A stretch of DNA of 64,000 bases from assembly GCA_016931575.1 (NCBI GenBank), contig JAFGEO010000144.1:1-64000 (forward strand). The letters are read 5' to 3'. Origin of the DNA: Bacteroidales bacterium (GTDB taxonomy: Bacteria > Bacteroidota > Bacteroidia > Bacteroidales > UBA10428). Shown here one piece after another: positions 32,511 to 39,728 of this stretch (positions are counted from its first letter, which is position 1; each line of letters begins with the position of its first letter). Both the position numbers and the translations under genes were made by a program. Under the pieces are notes generated by a model. It was not told the origin of the DNA, did no database searches, and saw only the letters and a program-made list of their open reading frames with translations.

Positions 32511-34304
32511 TTATTTTACGATTACTGCATTGAATTTGCAACGGTCCTCGCAGGCTCCGCACTTGATACAGAGTGTAGGATCGATTTTGTGCACTTCTTT
32601 TCTTTCGCCCGTGATAGCTCCTACCGGACATGCCCTGGCGCAGGCTGTGCAACCCACACAGTTTTCTTCTACTATCTCATAGATCATTAGGGCTTTACAA
32701 ACGCCGGATGGGCATTTTTTATCAAAAATATGGGCTTCATACTCATGTCCGAAATTCCGGATAGTGGATAGAACAGGGTTTGGGGACGATTGTCCCAGGC
32801 CGCAGAGTGAGGTATCCTTGATAACATTACCAAGGTTGATCAGGCGGTCGATATCGGCTTGTTCGCCGTTCCCTTTAGTGATTTTGTCAAGCAACTCATA
32901 AAGCCGTTTGTTTCCAATGCGGCAGGGTGCACATTTACCGCATGATTCTTCAACTGTAAAGTCCAGGAAGTATTTCGCCACATCCACCATACAGTCGTCC
33001 TCGTCCATGATGATCATCCCGCCGGAGCCCATCATGGAGCCCGCAGCGATCAGGTTGTCATAGTCAATGGGTGTGTCGAGGTCTTTCTCAACCAGGCAAC
33101 CCCCTGAAGGGCCTCCGGTCTGTACTGCTTTAAATTTTTTCCCTTCCTTTATGCCTCCGCCAATCTCAAAGATCACTTCACGAAGGGTAATTCCCATTGG
33201 CACTTCGATAAGCCCTACGTTATTGACTTTTCCAGCCAGGGCGAATACTTTGGTCCCTTTTGATTTTTCAGTTCCGATGGCAGCAAACCATTCGGCTCCT
33301 TTATTAATGATCACCGGGATGTTTGCATAGGTTTCCACATTATTCACGTTGGTGGGCTTTTTCAGGTAGCCTTCAACGGATGGGAACGGAGGTTTCAGGG
33401 TGGGTTCACCACGATTTCCTTCCATCGAGTGGATGAGGGCAGTTTCTTCGCCACAGACAAAGGCGCCGGCACCGTAACGCATTTCTACATCGAAGCAGAA
33501 ATCTGTGCCGAAAATATTATCGCCCAGAAACCCGAATTCACGGGCCTGCTTAATGGCAATCTTCAGGCGTTCGATGGCCAGGGGATATTCTGCCCGGATA
33601 TAGATCAGGCCGTGCGAAGCACCCGTGCAATAGCCGTTTATAGCCATAGCTTCCAGAACTGTGTGGGGGTCTCCTTCCAAGATTGACCGGTCCATGAATG
33701 CTCCGGGGTCACCCTCGTCAGCATTGCAAACCACGTACTTTACATCACTTTCTACCTTGCGGGTCAGCTCCCATTTCAGTCCGGTCGGGAATCCTCCGCC
33801 TCCGCGTCCGCGCAAACCGGAATCCTTTATCAGTTTAATGGCACCTTCAGGGGTCATGCTGGTGATCACCTTCCCCAGGGCTTCATATCCGTCGCGGGCA
33901 ATGTACTCCCCGATGTCTTCCGGATTGATGATTCCACAGTTACGCAGTGCAATGCGAATCTGTTTTTTATAGAAATTCATGCTCTTGGAATCGCTCACTT
34001 TCTCATCGCTATCAGGGGCAGTGTAGAGCAAGCGTTCCACTTTCCTTCCCTTCACAATATGTTCCTCAACGATTTCACGTGCATCACCGGGTTTAACCTG
34101 CGTGTAGAAGGTGTTGTCCGGGATTAATTTGACAATGGGTCCCTTCTCACAGAAACCGAAACAGCCGGTCTTGATCACCTGTGCAAAATCGCTCAGACCC
34201 TGCTTTTGAATCTCGGTTTGCAGATTTTCAATGACTTTATCACTTTCTGATGCCCTGCATCCGGTACCGCCGCATACCAGGGCATGTATTTTGTATTCTG
34301 ACAT
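32511..34304 (-). CDS. hydB: HydB: NuoF-like flavin subunit of bifurcating [FeFe] hydrogenase
   Basis: The 597-residue protein is the NAD(H)-binding, flavin-containing subunit. The N-terminal 2Fe-2S domain has Cys11, 16, 48 and 52. The FMN site is 'GRGGGGFPTGLKW' (~166-178), the NAD site 'GAGAFVCGEETAL', and the NuoF cluster 'ESCGKCAPCRIGN' plus a later Cys. Two C-terminal 4Fe-4S motifs, 'CVGCTACARACP' and 'CIKCGACEDRC', are diagnostic of the bifurcating form and probably accept electrons from or to ferredoxin. Its ATG follows a strong AGGAGGAAA, rare among the genes here, which may give high translation. It lies between the 2Fe-2S gene and hydA. Confidence 0.97.
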   Translation of the reverse strand: MSEYKIHALVCGGTGCRASESDKVIENLQTEIQKQGLSDFAQVIKTGCFGFCEKGPIVKLIPDNTFYTQVKPGDAREIVEEHIVKGRKVERLLYTAPDSDEKVSDSKSMNFYKKQIRIALRNCGIINPEDIGEYIARDGYEALGKVITSMTPEGAIKLIKDSGLRGRGGGGFPTGLKWELTRKVESDVKYVVCNADEGDPGAFMDRSILEGDPHTVLEAMAINGYCTGASHGLIYIRAEYPLAIERLKIAIKQAREFGFLGDNIFGTDFCFDVEMRYGAGAFVCGEETALIHSMEGNRGEPTLKPPFPSVEGYLKKPTNVNNVETYANIPVIINKGAEWFAAIGTEKSKGTKVFALAGKVNNVGLIEVPMGITLREVIFEIGGGIKEGKKFKAVQTGGPSGGCLVEKDLDTPIDYDNLIAAGSMMGSGGMIIMDEDDCMVDVAKYFLDFTVEESCGKCAPCRIGNKRLYELLDKITKGNGEQADIDRLINLGNVIKDTSLCGLGQSSPNPVLSTIRNFGHEYEAHIFDKKCPSGVCKALMIYEIVEENCVGCTACARACPVGAITGERKEVHKIDPTLCIKCGACEDRCKFNAVIVK

Positions 34305-34323
34305 CTCGTTTCCTCCTGGTTAC

Positions 34324-34728
34324 TTATTTTGTAGTGTCTTCGATATTTTTGTAATTCATTGGAATGATTCCTTCAACCAACTCTCCGTTGCGGATATATT
34401 TTTCAATGATCTCATCAGCCTTCTTCTCATCGACGTATCCGAAAATGATGGGTTCTTTTCCCGGAAGGGTAACTTCAATGGTCGGCTCAGCATAGCAATA
34501 GCCCATGCAACCGGTCTGGGTAACCACTGCCTCAATATTTCTTTTTTCCAGCTCATCGGCAAGGTAGTTTATGGTTTCCCTCGAACCGGAGGCAATACAG
34601 CATGTTGCCATTGCTACTTTGATCTGAACCATGCTTTCGGGGTGTTCGCTTTTGTCGCGAAGTGAAGTCTTGGACTTCAATTCGTCTTTCAACTTGCGTA
34701 AATCATCCAGTGTTTTAACTTTTCCCAT
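34324..34728 (-). CDS. Thioredoxin-like 2Fe-2S ferredoxin
   Basis: The 134-residue protein is a thioredoxin-like 2Fe-2S ferredoxin of the type found with hydrogenase and NuoF-like genes. Candidate ligands are Cys43/Cys44 ('MATCCIASGS') and Cys74 and Cys78 ('QTGCMGYCYAEP'). The double Cys at 43-44 differs from the usual single Cys. It probably serves as an extra electron carrier of the HydABC complex or its regulation. It is preceded by the longest gap inside the operon (82 bases) with a perfect palindrome at 34777. Confidence 0.85.
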   Translation of the reverse strand: MGKVKTLDDLRKLKDELKSKTSLRDKSEHPESMVQIKVAMATCCIASGSRETINYLADELEKRNIEAVVTQTGCMGYCYAEPTIEVTLPGKEPIIFGYVDEKKADEIIEKYIRNGELVEGIIPMNYKNIEDTTK

Positions 34729-34776
34729 TTCTCAGTGTTTATTTAAATTTATCGATTTCTTCGCAGATTATCTATC

Positions 34777-34790
34777 TAATCAATTGATTA
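34777..34790. promoter_or_regulatory. Perfect 14-bp palindrome inside the hydrogenase operon
   Basis: TAATCAATTGATTA is perfectly self-complementary and lies in the 82-base gap before the 2Fe-2S-hydB-hydA-hydC genes. It could be an operator of an internal promoter that separates the sensory genes from the enzyme genes. No clear -7 box was found. Confidence 0.4.
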
Positions 34791-34810
34791 ACAGCTTATT
34801 TATATTTATT

Positions 34811-35350
34811 CTATTTTGACAATGCATCCATATTTTCCTGCAGCATATCCCGGATAAACCGGATCACCCGGGGATGGCTGACGGGGAGACCATCCAGTTC
34901 GGTTTTGATATCCCGGGTATTAAAGCTGTATTCCCTGTCATTCACCTGGTAGCTAAACAGCCATTCCCGTTCAGGATATGCCCTCAGCAGGCTGATCAGG
35001 GTGGAAAGTACATCACCCATAGGCTGCCGGTCGAGATGATCAAGTTCGAATTCAGCACGGATGAGTGTTCCCTTGTTGATTTCAGATTCAACGTGCAGAA
35101 TGCCCCCTGCTGCTTCGGCATGCTGACGAAGAAGTGGGATCCCCAGCCCGGTTTTTTTATTTCCTGTAGTGAAGAAGGGGTCGTTCAGTCTGTTCAGCGT
35201 CTCCAGGTCCATCCCCTTTCCATTATCCCTCACCCGGAAGCCTGTCCTGTTGTCTTTTTCGTTTTTCCATACTTCAATGGAAATTTCACCGGCTCCGGCA
35301 TTAACGGAGTTTTGTGCTATGTCCAGAATATGTAGGGCAATCTCTTTCAT
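34811..35350 (-). CDS. HATPase-type ATP-binding protein
   Basis: The 179-residue protein is a GHKL ATPase domain with N box 'ILDIAQNSVNAGAGEIS', G1 'RDNGKGM' (~43) and G2 'KTGLGIPLLRQHAEAA' (~66), followed by a beta-rich C-terminal part that I do not recognise. No HisKA domain is present, so it either phosphorylates a partner protein or senses ATP. It overlaps the PHP gene by 4 bases (ATGA), implying coupled translation. It belongs to the sensory module upstream of hydBAC and probably relays the output of the sensory hydrogenase. Confidence 0.85.
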   Translation of the reverse strand: MKEIALHILDIAQNSVNAGAGEISIEVWKNEKDNRTGFRVRDNGKGMDLETLNRLNDPFFTTGNKKTGLGIPLLRQHAEAAGGILHVESEINKGTLIRAEFELDHLDRQPMGDVLSTLISLLRAYPEREWLFSYQVNDREYSFNTRDIKTELDGLPVSHPRVIRFIRDMLQENMDALSK

Positions 35351-36090
35351 TCTGAAAGGATTTTTCGTCCATCCGTATTCCGCAGGGCCATTTTTAACTC
35401 GGAAAAGCTGGCTTCCTCCATCAGGTATTTCGTGACGGTCTGACCGATCATCGGAAGATCATGCGCATCCGAGTTTTGTATCAGCGACTTTCCCGTAAGC
35501 TCCGGATGAAGTCTGGTGAATTCCCCTGGATGGCTGCGTGCGGAGATCTCAAATGCATCCGCCTCCAGATCTTCGGGGATAAACCCCAGCTGACTGATCA
35601 GGGAGTTATACGGCCGGTCGATATGCGCAGGAATGAACAAGCCTCCCAACCGGGCCACCTGCTCACGGACTTCATAAATACTATGTCCCAGGGCACCAAT
35701 CAGTAAGGGTTCAACCTCATTCAGGATCCTTTCTTCACGGTCAACGACCAGTTGCTCCCCGAAGAGGGAAGGATCGTTTTTTACCGGTGCCAGACCGGCG
35801 GTAAGGATCTGCTGGAATTTCTCAGCATCATCAAGTGTTTCAAAGAGCGTCAGGCAATGTATTTCCTCGGCAGTGTTAACTTCAGCGCCGGGGATCACCA
35901 GGATACCTTCCTCGGAACCCAGCTCCATCATAAGCCTGCAGTGTTGCGTGGCGTTATGATCGGTCATTGCCAGTATGTCAATTTTTTTCCTCCGGGCCTC
36001 CCGGATAATATTTACCGGGCTCATATCCAGGCTTCCACACGGGGAGAGTACCGAATGAATATGCAGGTCGGCCCTGAATATTTTCATCAT
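35347..36090 (-). CDS. PHP domain metal-dependent phosphoesterase-like protein
   Basis: The 247-residue protein is a PHP (polymerase and histidinol phosphatase) domain. The metal-binding 'ADLHIHSVLSPCG' (HxH) at the N-terminus, 'AMTDHNATQHC' (~40) and 'NSDAHDLPMIG' near the C-terminus are the expected ligands. The nearest characterised relatives cleave phosphate esters or nucleotides (TrpH/YciV-like). In this operon it sits between DRTGG and HATPase genes, a context seen in other anaerobes. Its substrate may be a signalling nucleotide or phosphoprotein; this is inference. Four-base overlaps on both sides show tight coupling. Confidence 0.88.
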   Translation of the reverse strand: MMKIFRADLHIHSVLSPCGSLDMSPVNIIREARRKKIDILAMTDHNATQHCRLMMELGSEEGILVIPGAEVNTAEEIHCLTLFETLDDAEKFQQILTAGLAPVKNDPSLFGEQLVVDREERILNEVEPLLIGALGHSIYEVREQVARLGGLFIPAHIDRPYNSLISQLGFIPEDLEADAFEISARSHPGEFTRLHPELTGKSLIQNSDAHDLPMIGQTVTKYLMEEASFSELKMALRNTDGRKILSE

Positions 36091-36431
36091 GCCTCCAGAA
36101 GCTGGTACAAACGGCCTGCTATCTCAAAAGCAGATAAAGTAGTGCTCAGCACGGGAATACCCTCTTTCTCACTCAGGGAAAGAACTTCTGCTTCCGGAAC
36201 AAGTCCCTTGACAAGGATAATGGCTGCCAGGTCCTTGAGTGCCGCAACAGCCATGATATTTTTATGTGTCTGCAGGGTAATCCAGACCTGCCCTTCATCC
36301 GAGTGCCCCATGACATCACTCAGAAGGTCGGAGCAATAGGCACCGGTTACCTCTTTCTGTAAAAGAGCCTGGCCGGAAAGTGGCTTTAGCTCAAGTTGTT
36401 TTACGACATCTTCAAGAATCAGCGTTTTCAT
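36087..36431 (-). CDS. DRTGG domain protein (copy 2)
   Basis: The 114-residue single-domain protein belongs to the DRTGG family, a small domain also found beside CBS domains and in phosphotransacetylase-like proteins, thought to bind a nucleotide or ligand. Conserved features are 'VTGAYCSDLLSDVMGHSDEG' (~27-46), 'ALKDLAAIILVKGLVPE' and 'EKEGIPVLSTTLSAFEIAG'. It resembles the operon's first DRTGG protein in length and order of motifs, but it is clearly divergent. It overlaps the sensory hydrogenase and PHP genes by 4 bases each. Confidence 0.87.
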   Translation of the reverse strand: MKTLILEDVVKQLELKPLSGQALLQKEVTGAYCSDLLSDVMGHSDEGQVWITLQTHKNIMAVAALKDLAAIILVKGLVPEAEVLSLSEKEGIPVLSTTLSAFEIAGRLYQLLEA

Positions 36432-37777
36432 GGAACCAGTTTATCAAAGCGGTTTATACCCCATATCTTTTCAGCTTTATCGGGCTTTCCGGGAGCCACT
36501 GCGAGGGCATTTTGCACAAAGATACAGTCACTCGTTTTAGCCCTTTTCTGAACAATATCTTCAGCCAGCGTTTTGCACGACGGTGCTCCGCAGGCTCCAC
36601 AGTCTATTCCCGGCAGATATCCCAGGAGTTTTTGTATAGAATCCATTTTCTTCATGGCCGCTTCCATATCATCATCCAGCTTCATCATCGAACGGGGTTC
36701 AATGTTTTCGAGAGCAATATGATCGACAAGGTATTCAGTGTGCCTGTCGATGGATTTATTATCAATGATCTTACCTTCTTTGAAATCAGCATTGTATTTC
36801 AGGACACGCTCCTGCAAGCGCTCACTCACCAGGAAACGGTTTGCGGTGGTCAGGATACCTCCTGCGCAGCTCTCGTCACAGGCCCTCAGCTCAATGAACT
36901 CGAAATTGGAAACGGAACCATTTTCGATCTGCTCCAGAAATTCGATGGCATTGCTGATCCCATCGATGGCCAGGCACCTTCCGTTTATGTGGCGGGACTC
37001 ACCGCCTGTCAGGCTCCATCCCATCTCCTCGGCCCTTAGCTGCTCTTTCTCAGGAACGATACAGGTGGATTTTTCTTCCTTCTTGAAACTGGTATATACC
37101 TTATTGAAGATATCATCCTGTTTAATCACACCTGTAATGGGGGAGGATAGCTCTCCGACAGGACTCTTAATAGCGGCAATTTTTGCCGCACAGGGGGTAA
37201 CATAGAATATTCCGATCTCCTTTTCATCGTACCCGCGCTCCATCAGTTCTTTTTTAAATGAGATGGCAGCAATGTCGAGTGGGGCTTTCAGTAGAATAAT
37301 ATTTTCAACAAGACTTGGAAACCTGACCTGGATCAGGCGAACGATAGCGGGGCAAAAGGAGGAAATAACCGGCCGCGGATCCGCATGCTGTTCCAGGTAT
37401 TGATTGATCTGACGGATTAGCAGGGATGCGCCGTGTTCGGCTTCATAGACATGCGTAAATCCCTGCTCCAGGATGCCCGAATAAATTTTCCGGGCAGCAT
37501 AATGTCGTGGAAACTGACCTATAAGGACAGAGGGAACCAGCGCCACGCGCACGGCATATTTGAAAATATCTTCGAAATCGTCCTGCTCAATGCTGATGGC
37601 ACTGACAGGGCAAACCTCCATGCATCTGCCGCAATCAATGCAGCGGTCTTCCATAAGCTGGGCCTTACCCTGCCTGATGCGAAGCGCTTCAGTAGGGCAT
37701 GCTTTCATGCAGTGTGTACATCCGATGCACACTTCCTCCAGAATTTTTAATGCATGATGAAAGTTCCTGCCTGACAT
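36428..37777 (-). CDS. Sensory-type [FeFe] hydrogenase-like protein (HydS-like)
   Basis: The 449-residue protein has two N-terminal 4Fe-4S motifs (Cys17-27, Cys46-56), an H-cluster domain and a C-terminal 4Fe-4S motif (Cys393, 396, 401, 418). The H-cluster cysteines are kept (Cys142, 196, 300, 304), so it may carry the cofactor. L1, however, reads 'SSFCP' instead of TSCCP, replacing the proton-relay Cys with Phe141; L2 is 'TPCAAK' and L3 'RACDESCAGG'. Loss of the relay Cys is typical of the poorly active sensory groups C and D (for example Thermoanaerobacter HydS), and the absence of a PAS domain fits group D best. It is embedded among regulatory ATPase, DRTGG and PHP genes, so a role as H2 or redox sensor is likely. 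Confidence 0.88.
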   Translation of the reverse strand: MSGRNFHHALKILEEVCIGCTHCMKACPTEALRIRQGKAQLMEDRCIDCGRCMEVCPVSAISIEQDDFEDIFKYAVRVALVPSVLIGQFPRHYAARKIYSGILEQGFTHVYEAEHGASLLIRQINQYLEQHADPRPVISSFCPAIVRLIQVRFPSLVENIILLKAPLDIAAISFKKELMERGYDEKEIGIFYVTPCAAKIAAIKSPVGELSSPITGVIKQDDIFNKVYTSFKKEEKSTCIVPEKEQLRAEEMGWSLTGGESRHINGRCLAIDGISNAIEFLEQIENGSVSNFEFIELRACDESCAGGILTTANRFLVSERLQERVLKYNADFKEGKIIDNKSIDRHTEYLVDHIALENIEPRSMMKLDDDMEAAMKKMDSIQKLLGYLPGIDCGACGAPSCKTLAEDIVQKRAKTSDCIFVQNALAVAPGKPDKAEKIWGINRFDKLVP

Positions 37778-37779
37778 GC

Positions 37780-38196
37780 TTAGTTGTTAATATAGCTTGT
37801 AATCTCCACCGTTGTCCCCTTGCCAACCTCACTGCTTACCTTCAGGGAGTCTGAATTCTTTCTGATATTCGGAAGGCCCATTCCCGCTCCGAACCCCATT
37901 TGCCTCACTTCCTCACTTGCTGTGGAAAAGCCCTCCTGCATAGCTTTGTCCACATCCTCAATCCCCGGGCCCTCATCCCTGAACCGGAGAAATACCTTCT
38001 CTGCATCAATTTTGCCTTCCATTACCCCTTTGTAGGCATGGGCGACAATGTTGACTTCGGCTTCATACATGGCCACCGCTATCTTTTTTATCTTCTCAGG
38101 CGCAAGGTTCAGTTGCTTCAGGATCTTTTTTACCTCGCTGGAGGCCGATCCTGCCTTCGAAAAATCCCCTCCCTCTATGATATAGCTGAATTCCAT
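37780..38196 (-). CDS. RsbW/SpoIIAB-like anti-sigma-factor-type ATPase
   Basis: The 138-residue protein is a compact GHKL ATPase of the anti-sigma regulatory (serine kinase) group: 'AVAMYEAEVNIVAHAYKG' (N box), 'RFRDEGPGIEDVD' (G1) and 'GAGMGLPNIRKNSD' (G2). Such proteins bind or phosphorylate a partner such as an anti-anti-sigma factor; none is present in the window. It sits 2 bases before the sensory hydrogenase gene and is presumably its signal-transduction partner. Confidence 0.88.
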   Translation of the reverse strand: MEFSYIIEGGDFSKAGSASSEVKKILKQLNLAPEKIKKIAVAMYEAEVNIVAHAYKGVMEGKIDAEKVFLRFRDEGPGIEDVDKAMQEGFSTASEEVRQMGFGAGMGLPNIRKNSDSLKVSSEVGKGTTVEITSYINN

Positions 38197-38201
38197 TTCT
38201 C

Positions 38202-38546
38202 TTAATAAACAGGTTTTATTCCTTCCTGAAATAATAGCCCGCTTAGATGGAAAAGCGATTTTTCCGAAACCATCAGCACCATGCCTTCCTTTTCAGCCAA
38301 TGTGATCATCTCCATGGAAGGTTTTTTGTCCCGACCGAAAAGAATGCAGCGGATCTCAGCCATTTCTGCCGTACGAATGGTTTGCAGGTTATTCAGACCC
38401 GTGATGAGCACAAGCTTGCTGACATCTATCGTCAACACATCGCTCATCAGATCGGAGGTAAAGGCATAGCTGATATCAACCGACTCTGTCGTACCTTTAG
38501 TAAGTACTTTTGCCTGGGTTATTTTACTAATCGCGTCTGTCTGCAT
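38202..38546 (-). CDS. DRTGG domain protein (copy 1), first gene of the HydS-HydABC operon
   Basis: The 114-residue DRTGG-family protein has 'DISYAFTSDLMSDVLTIDVS' (~25-44), 'AEIRCILFGRDKKPSMEMI' and 'EKEGMVLMVSEKSLFHLSG'. I chose ATG 38546 over the TTG at 38573 because the -7 box TAATTTTG covers 38571-38578 on this strand, so the TTG would not be transcribed. Length and motif order match the second DRTGG gene in the operon, so the two may form a pair or a heterodimer. The family may bind nucleotide-like ligands. As first gene it defines the start of the sensory module. Confidence 0.87.
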   Translation of the reverse strand: MQTDAISKITQAKVLTKGTTESVDISYAFTSDLMSDVLTIDVSKLVLITGLNNLQTIRTAEMAEIRCILFGRDKKPSMEMITLAEKEGMVLMVSEKSLFHLSGLLFQEGIKPVY

Positions 38547-38570
38547 AATTTTCGTACGAGAATACCTTGA

Positions 38571-38604
38571 CAAAATTACTCTTTTTACTGTTATTCAAAT
38601 AACA
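38571..38604 (-). promoter_or_regulatory. Promoter and proximal operator of the HydS-HydABC operon
   Basis: On the minus strand TAATTTTG (38571-38578) matches the -7 consensus TAnnTTTG exactly, and TTTG (38596-38599) lies 17 bases further upstream as a -33 element. The -33 element lies inside the palindrome TGTTATTCAAATAACA at 38589-38604 (7-bp arms, 2-base centre). A protein bound there would cover the -33 box. Confidence 0.72.
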
Positions 38605-38647
38605 AGTTACACCAGAAACCTCAATCTGTAAAGGATCTAAATTGATA

Positions 38648-38663
38648 TGTTATTTGAATAACA
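38648..38663. promoter_or_regulatory. Distal operator of the HydS-HydABC operon
   Basis: TGTTATTTGAATAACA is the exact reverse complement of the proximal operator, with centres 59 bases apart. A variant, TGTTATTTTTGTAACA, lies before the hydG-hydE operon at 60997-61012. Confidence 0.72.
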
Positions 38664-38765
38664 GAGATAACGCATCATTCAGGGCTATTTAGAATTGGAA
38701 TAAATTACAGTGTAAGATAAATTTTCAGATAGTTGAAAATTTTGCCGGCATAATCAACAGAGACA

Positions 38766-38790
38766 GGGCAAAGTTTCGGCATGTTTGCCC
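38766..38790. terminator. Hairpin downstream of hypB
   Basis: Arms GGGCAAA and TTTGCCC (38766-38772, 38784-38790) with an 11-base loop lie 9 bases after the hypB stop. The long T-run is on the plus strand, so it would best stop plus-strand transcription. On the hypB strand it is only a hairpin after an A-tract. Confidence 0.45.
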
Positions 38791-38798
38791 CTTTTTTT

Positions 38799-39596
38799 TT
38801 ATAAAAGTTCTTCGATTTTTTCAATACCTTCTTCCGTTTTTGCTGAAATTTCCAGTAGCCTCATTCCGGGTTTTACTTTTTCAAGGTTTTTTCTGAAGAT
38901 TTCGGTATTAAAATCGAGGTAGGGCAGCAGATCTGTTTTGTTGAGTATGCAGATATCTGAAGTCTGAAACATATTGGGATATTTCAGGGGCTTATCTTCC
39001 CCCTCAGTAGTGCTGGCAATAACTATACGCATTTGTTCGCCGAGATCAAAGAGTGCCGGGCAAACCAGGTTCCCAACATTTTCAATGAATAGAACTGATC
39101 CTTCGTCCGGATCGAGGGCTTTCACCGCATGATTGATCATGTGGGCATCCAGGTGGCAGCCATTCCCGGTATTGATTTGGATGGCTTTTGCTCCGGCCGA
39201 TTCGATGCGCTGTGCGTCATTCGCGGTTTGCTGATCTCCTTCGATGACAAAGATTTTCCTGCTCCCGCTCATTCGGGATATTATCTTTTCAAGAAGAGTC
39301 GTTTTTCCGGACCCCGGGGAACTAACCAGGTTGATGGCCCTGATCCTCTTTGCTTCGAAATAGCCCCGGTTTCTTTCAGCCAGGAGATTGTTTTTTGACA
39401 GGACATCGGTTTCAATCGTAACAGACTTGCTGCTGACGCGATCATCCTGTTCATGATGGTGATCATGGGAATGGACGTGGTCATGTGGGTGTTCATGATC
39501 GTGTGAGTGACCGTGGGAATGATCATGGGAATGATCATGGGTGCCGGTGATGGTAAACTCTCCGTGTTCGGATCCGCAGCCGCAAGTGTCGCACAT
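38799..39596 (-). CDS. hypB: HypB: nickel-delivery GTPase for [NiFe] hydrogenase
   Basis: The 265-residue GTPase inserts nickel into the [NiFe] hydrogenase large subunit together with HypA. It starts at 'MCDTCGCGS', the classical N-terminal CxxCGC nickel site; ATG 39620 would add eight residues. A His-rich nickel-storage segment occupies residues ~20-48, and the GTPase domain begins with P-loop 'SSPGSGKTTLLE' (~92-103); 'NTGNGCHLDAHM' holds the metal-binding Cys and His. It is the last gene of the hyp cluster, 132 bases after hypA. Confidence 0.96.
   Translation of the reverse strand: MCDTCGCGSEHGEFTITGTHDHSHDHSHGHSHDHEHPHDHVHSHDHHHEQDDRVSSKSVTIETDVLSKNNLLAERNRGYFEAKRIRAINLVSSPGSGKTTLLEKIISRMSGSRKIFVIEGDQQTANDAQRIESAGAKAIQINTGNGCHLDAHMINHAVKALDPDEGSVLFIENVGNLVCPALFDLGEQMRIVIASTTEGEDKPLKYPNMFQTSDICILNKTDLLPYLDFNTEIFRKNLEKVKPGMRLLEISAKTEEGIEKIEELL
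39453..39539 (-). repeat. His-codon repeat in hypB
   Basis: This tract encodes the His-rich nickel-binding segment of HypB, largely alternating His with Asp, Ser or Gly. It contains imperfect tandem 12-base units around ATGATCATTCCC on the coding strand. It is a coding repeat, not a CRISPR array. Confidence 0.8.
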
Positions 39597-39728
39597 AATT
39601 ATACTGGTTTGGTGTTCCAAATTACTAAAAAAAGAAGTAGGTGCAATGATTATTTGACAGGATTCCCTTCGGCTTGCTCATCAAGCCCTTAAGGATACCG
39701 GGATTTCCGGAGGTTTTATTCTAAATGG

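Noticed and set aside
32500-32652. N-terminal extension of hydA
   Set aside because: It overlaps the HydB ferredoxin domain in another frame; ATG 32499 has a ribosome binding site and gives the family N-terminus.
36428-37777. HydS-like protein as a second catalytic hydrogenase
   Set aside because: The L1 motif lacks the proton-relay Cys and the L2/L3 surroundings differ from group A, so high turnover is unlikely.
39453-39539. Possible CRISPR-like direct repeats
   Set aside because: They are His codons of the HypB nickel-binding segment, without spacers.
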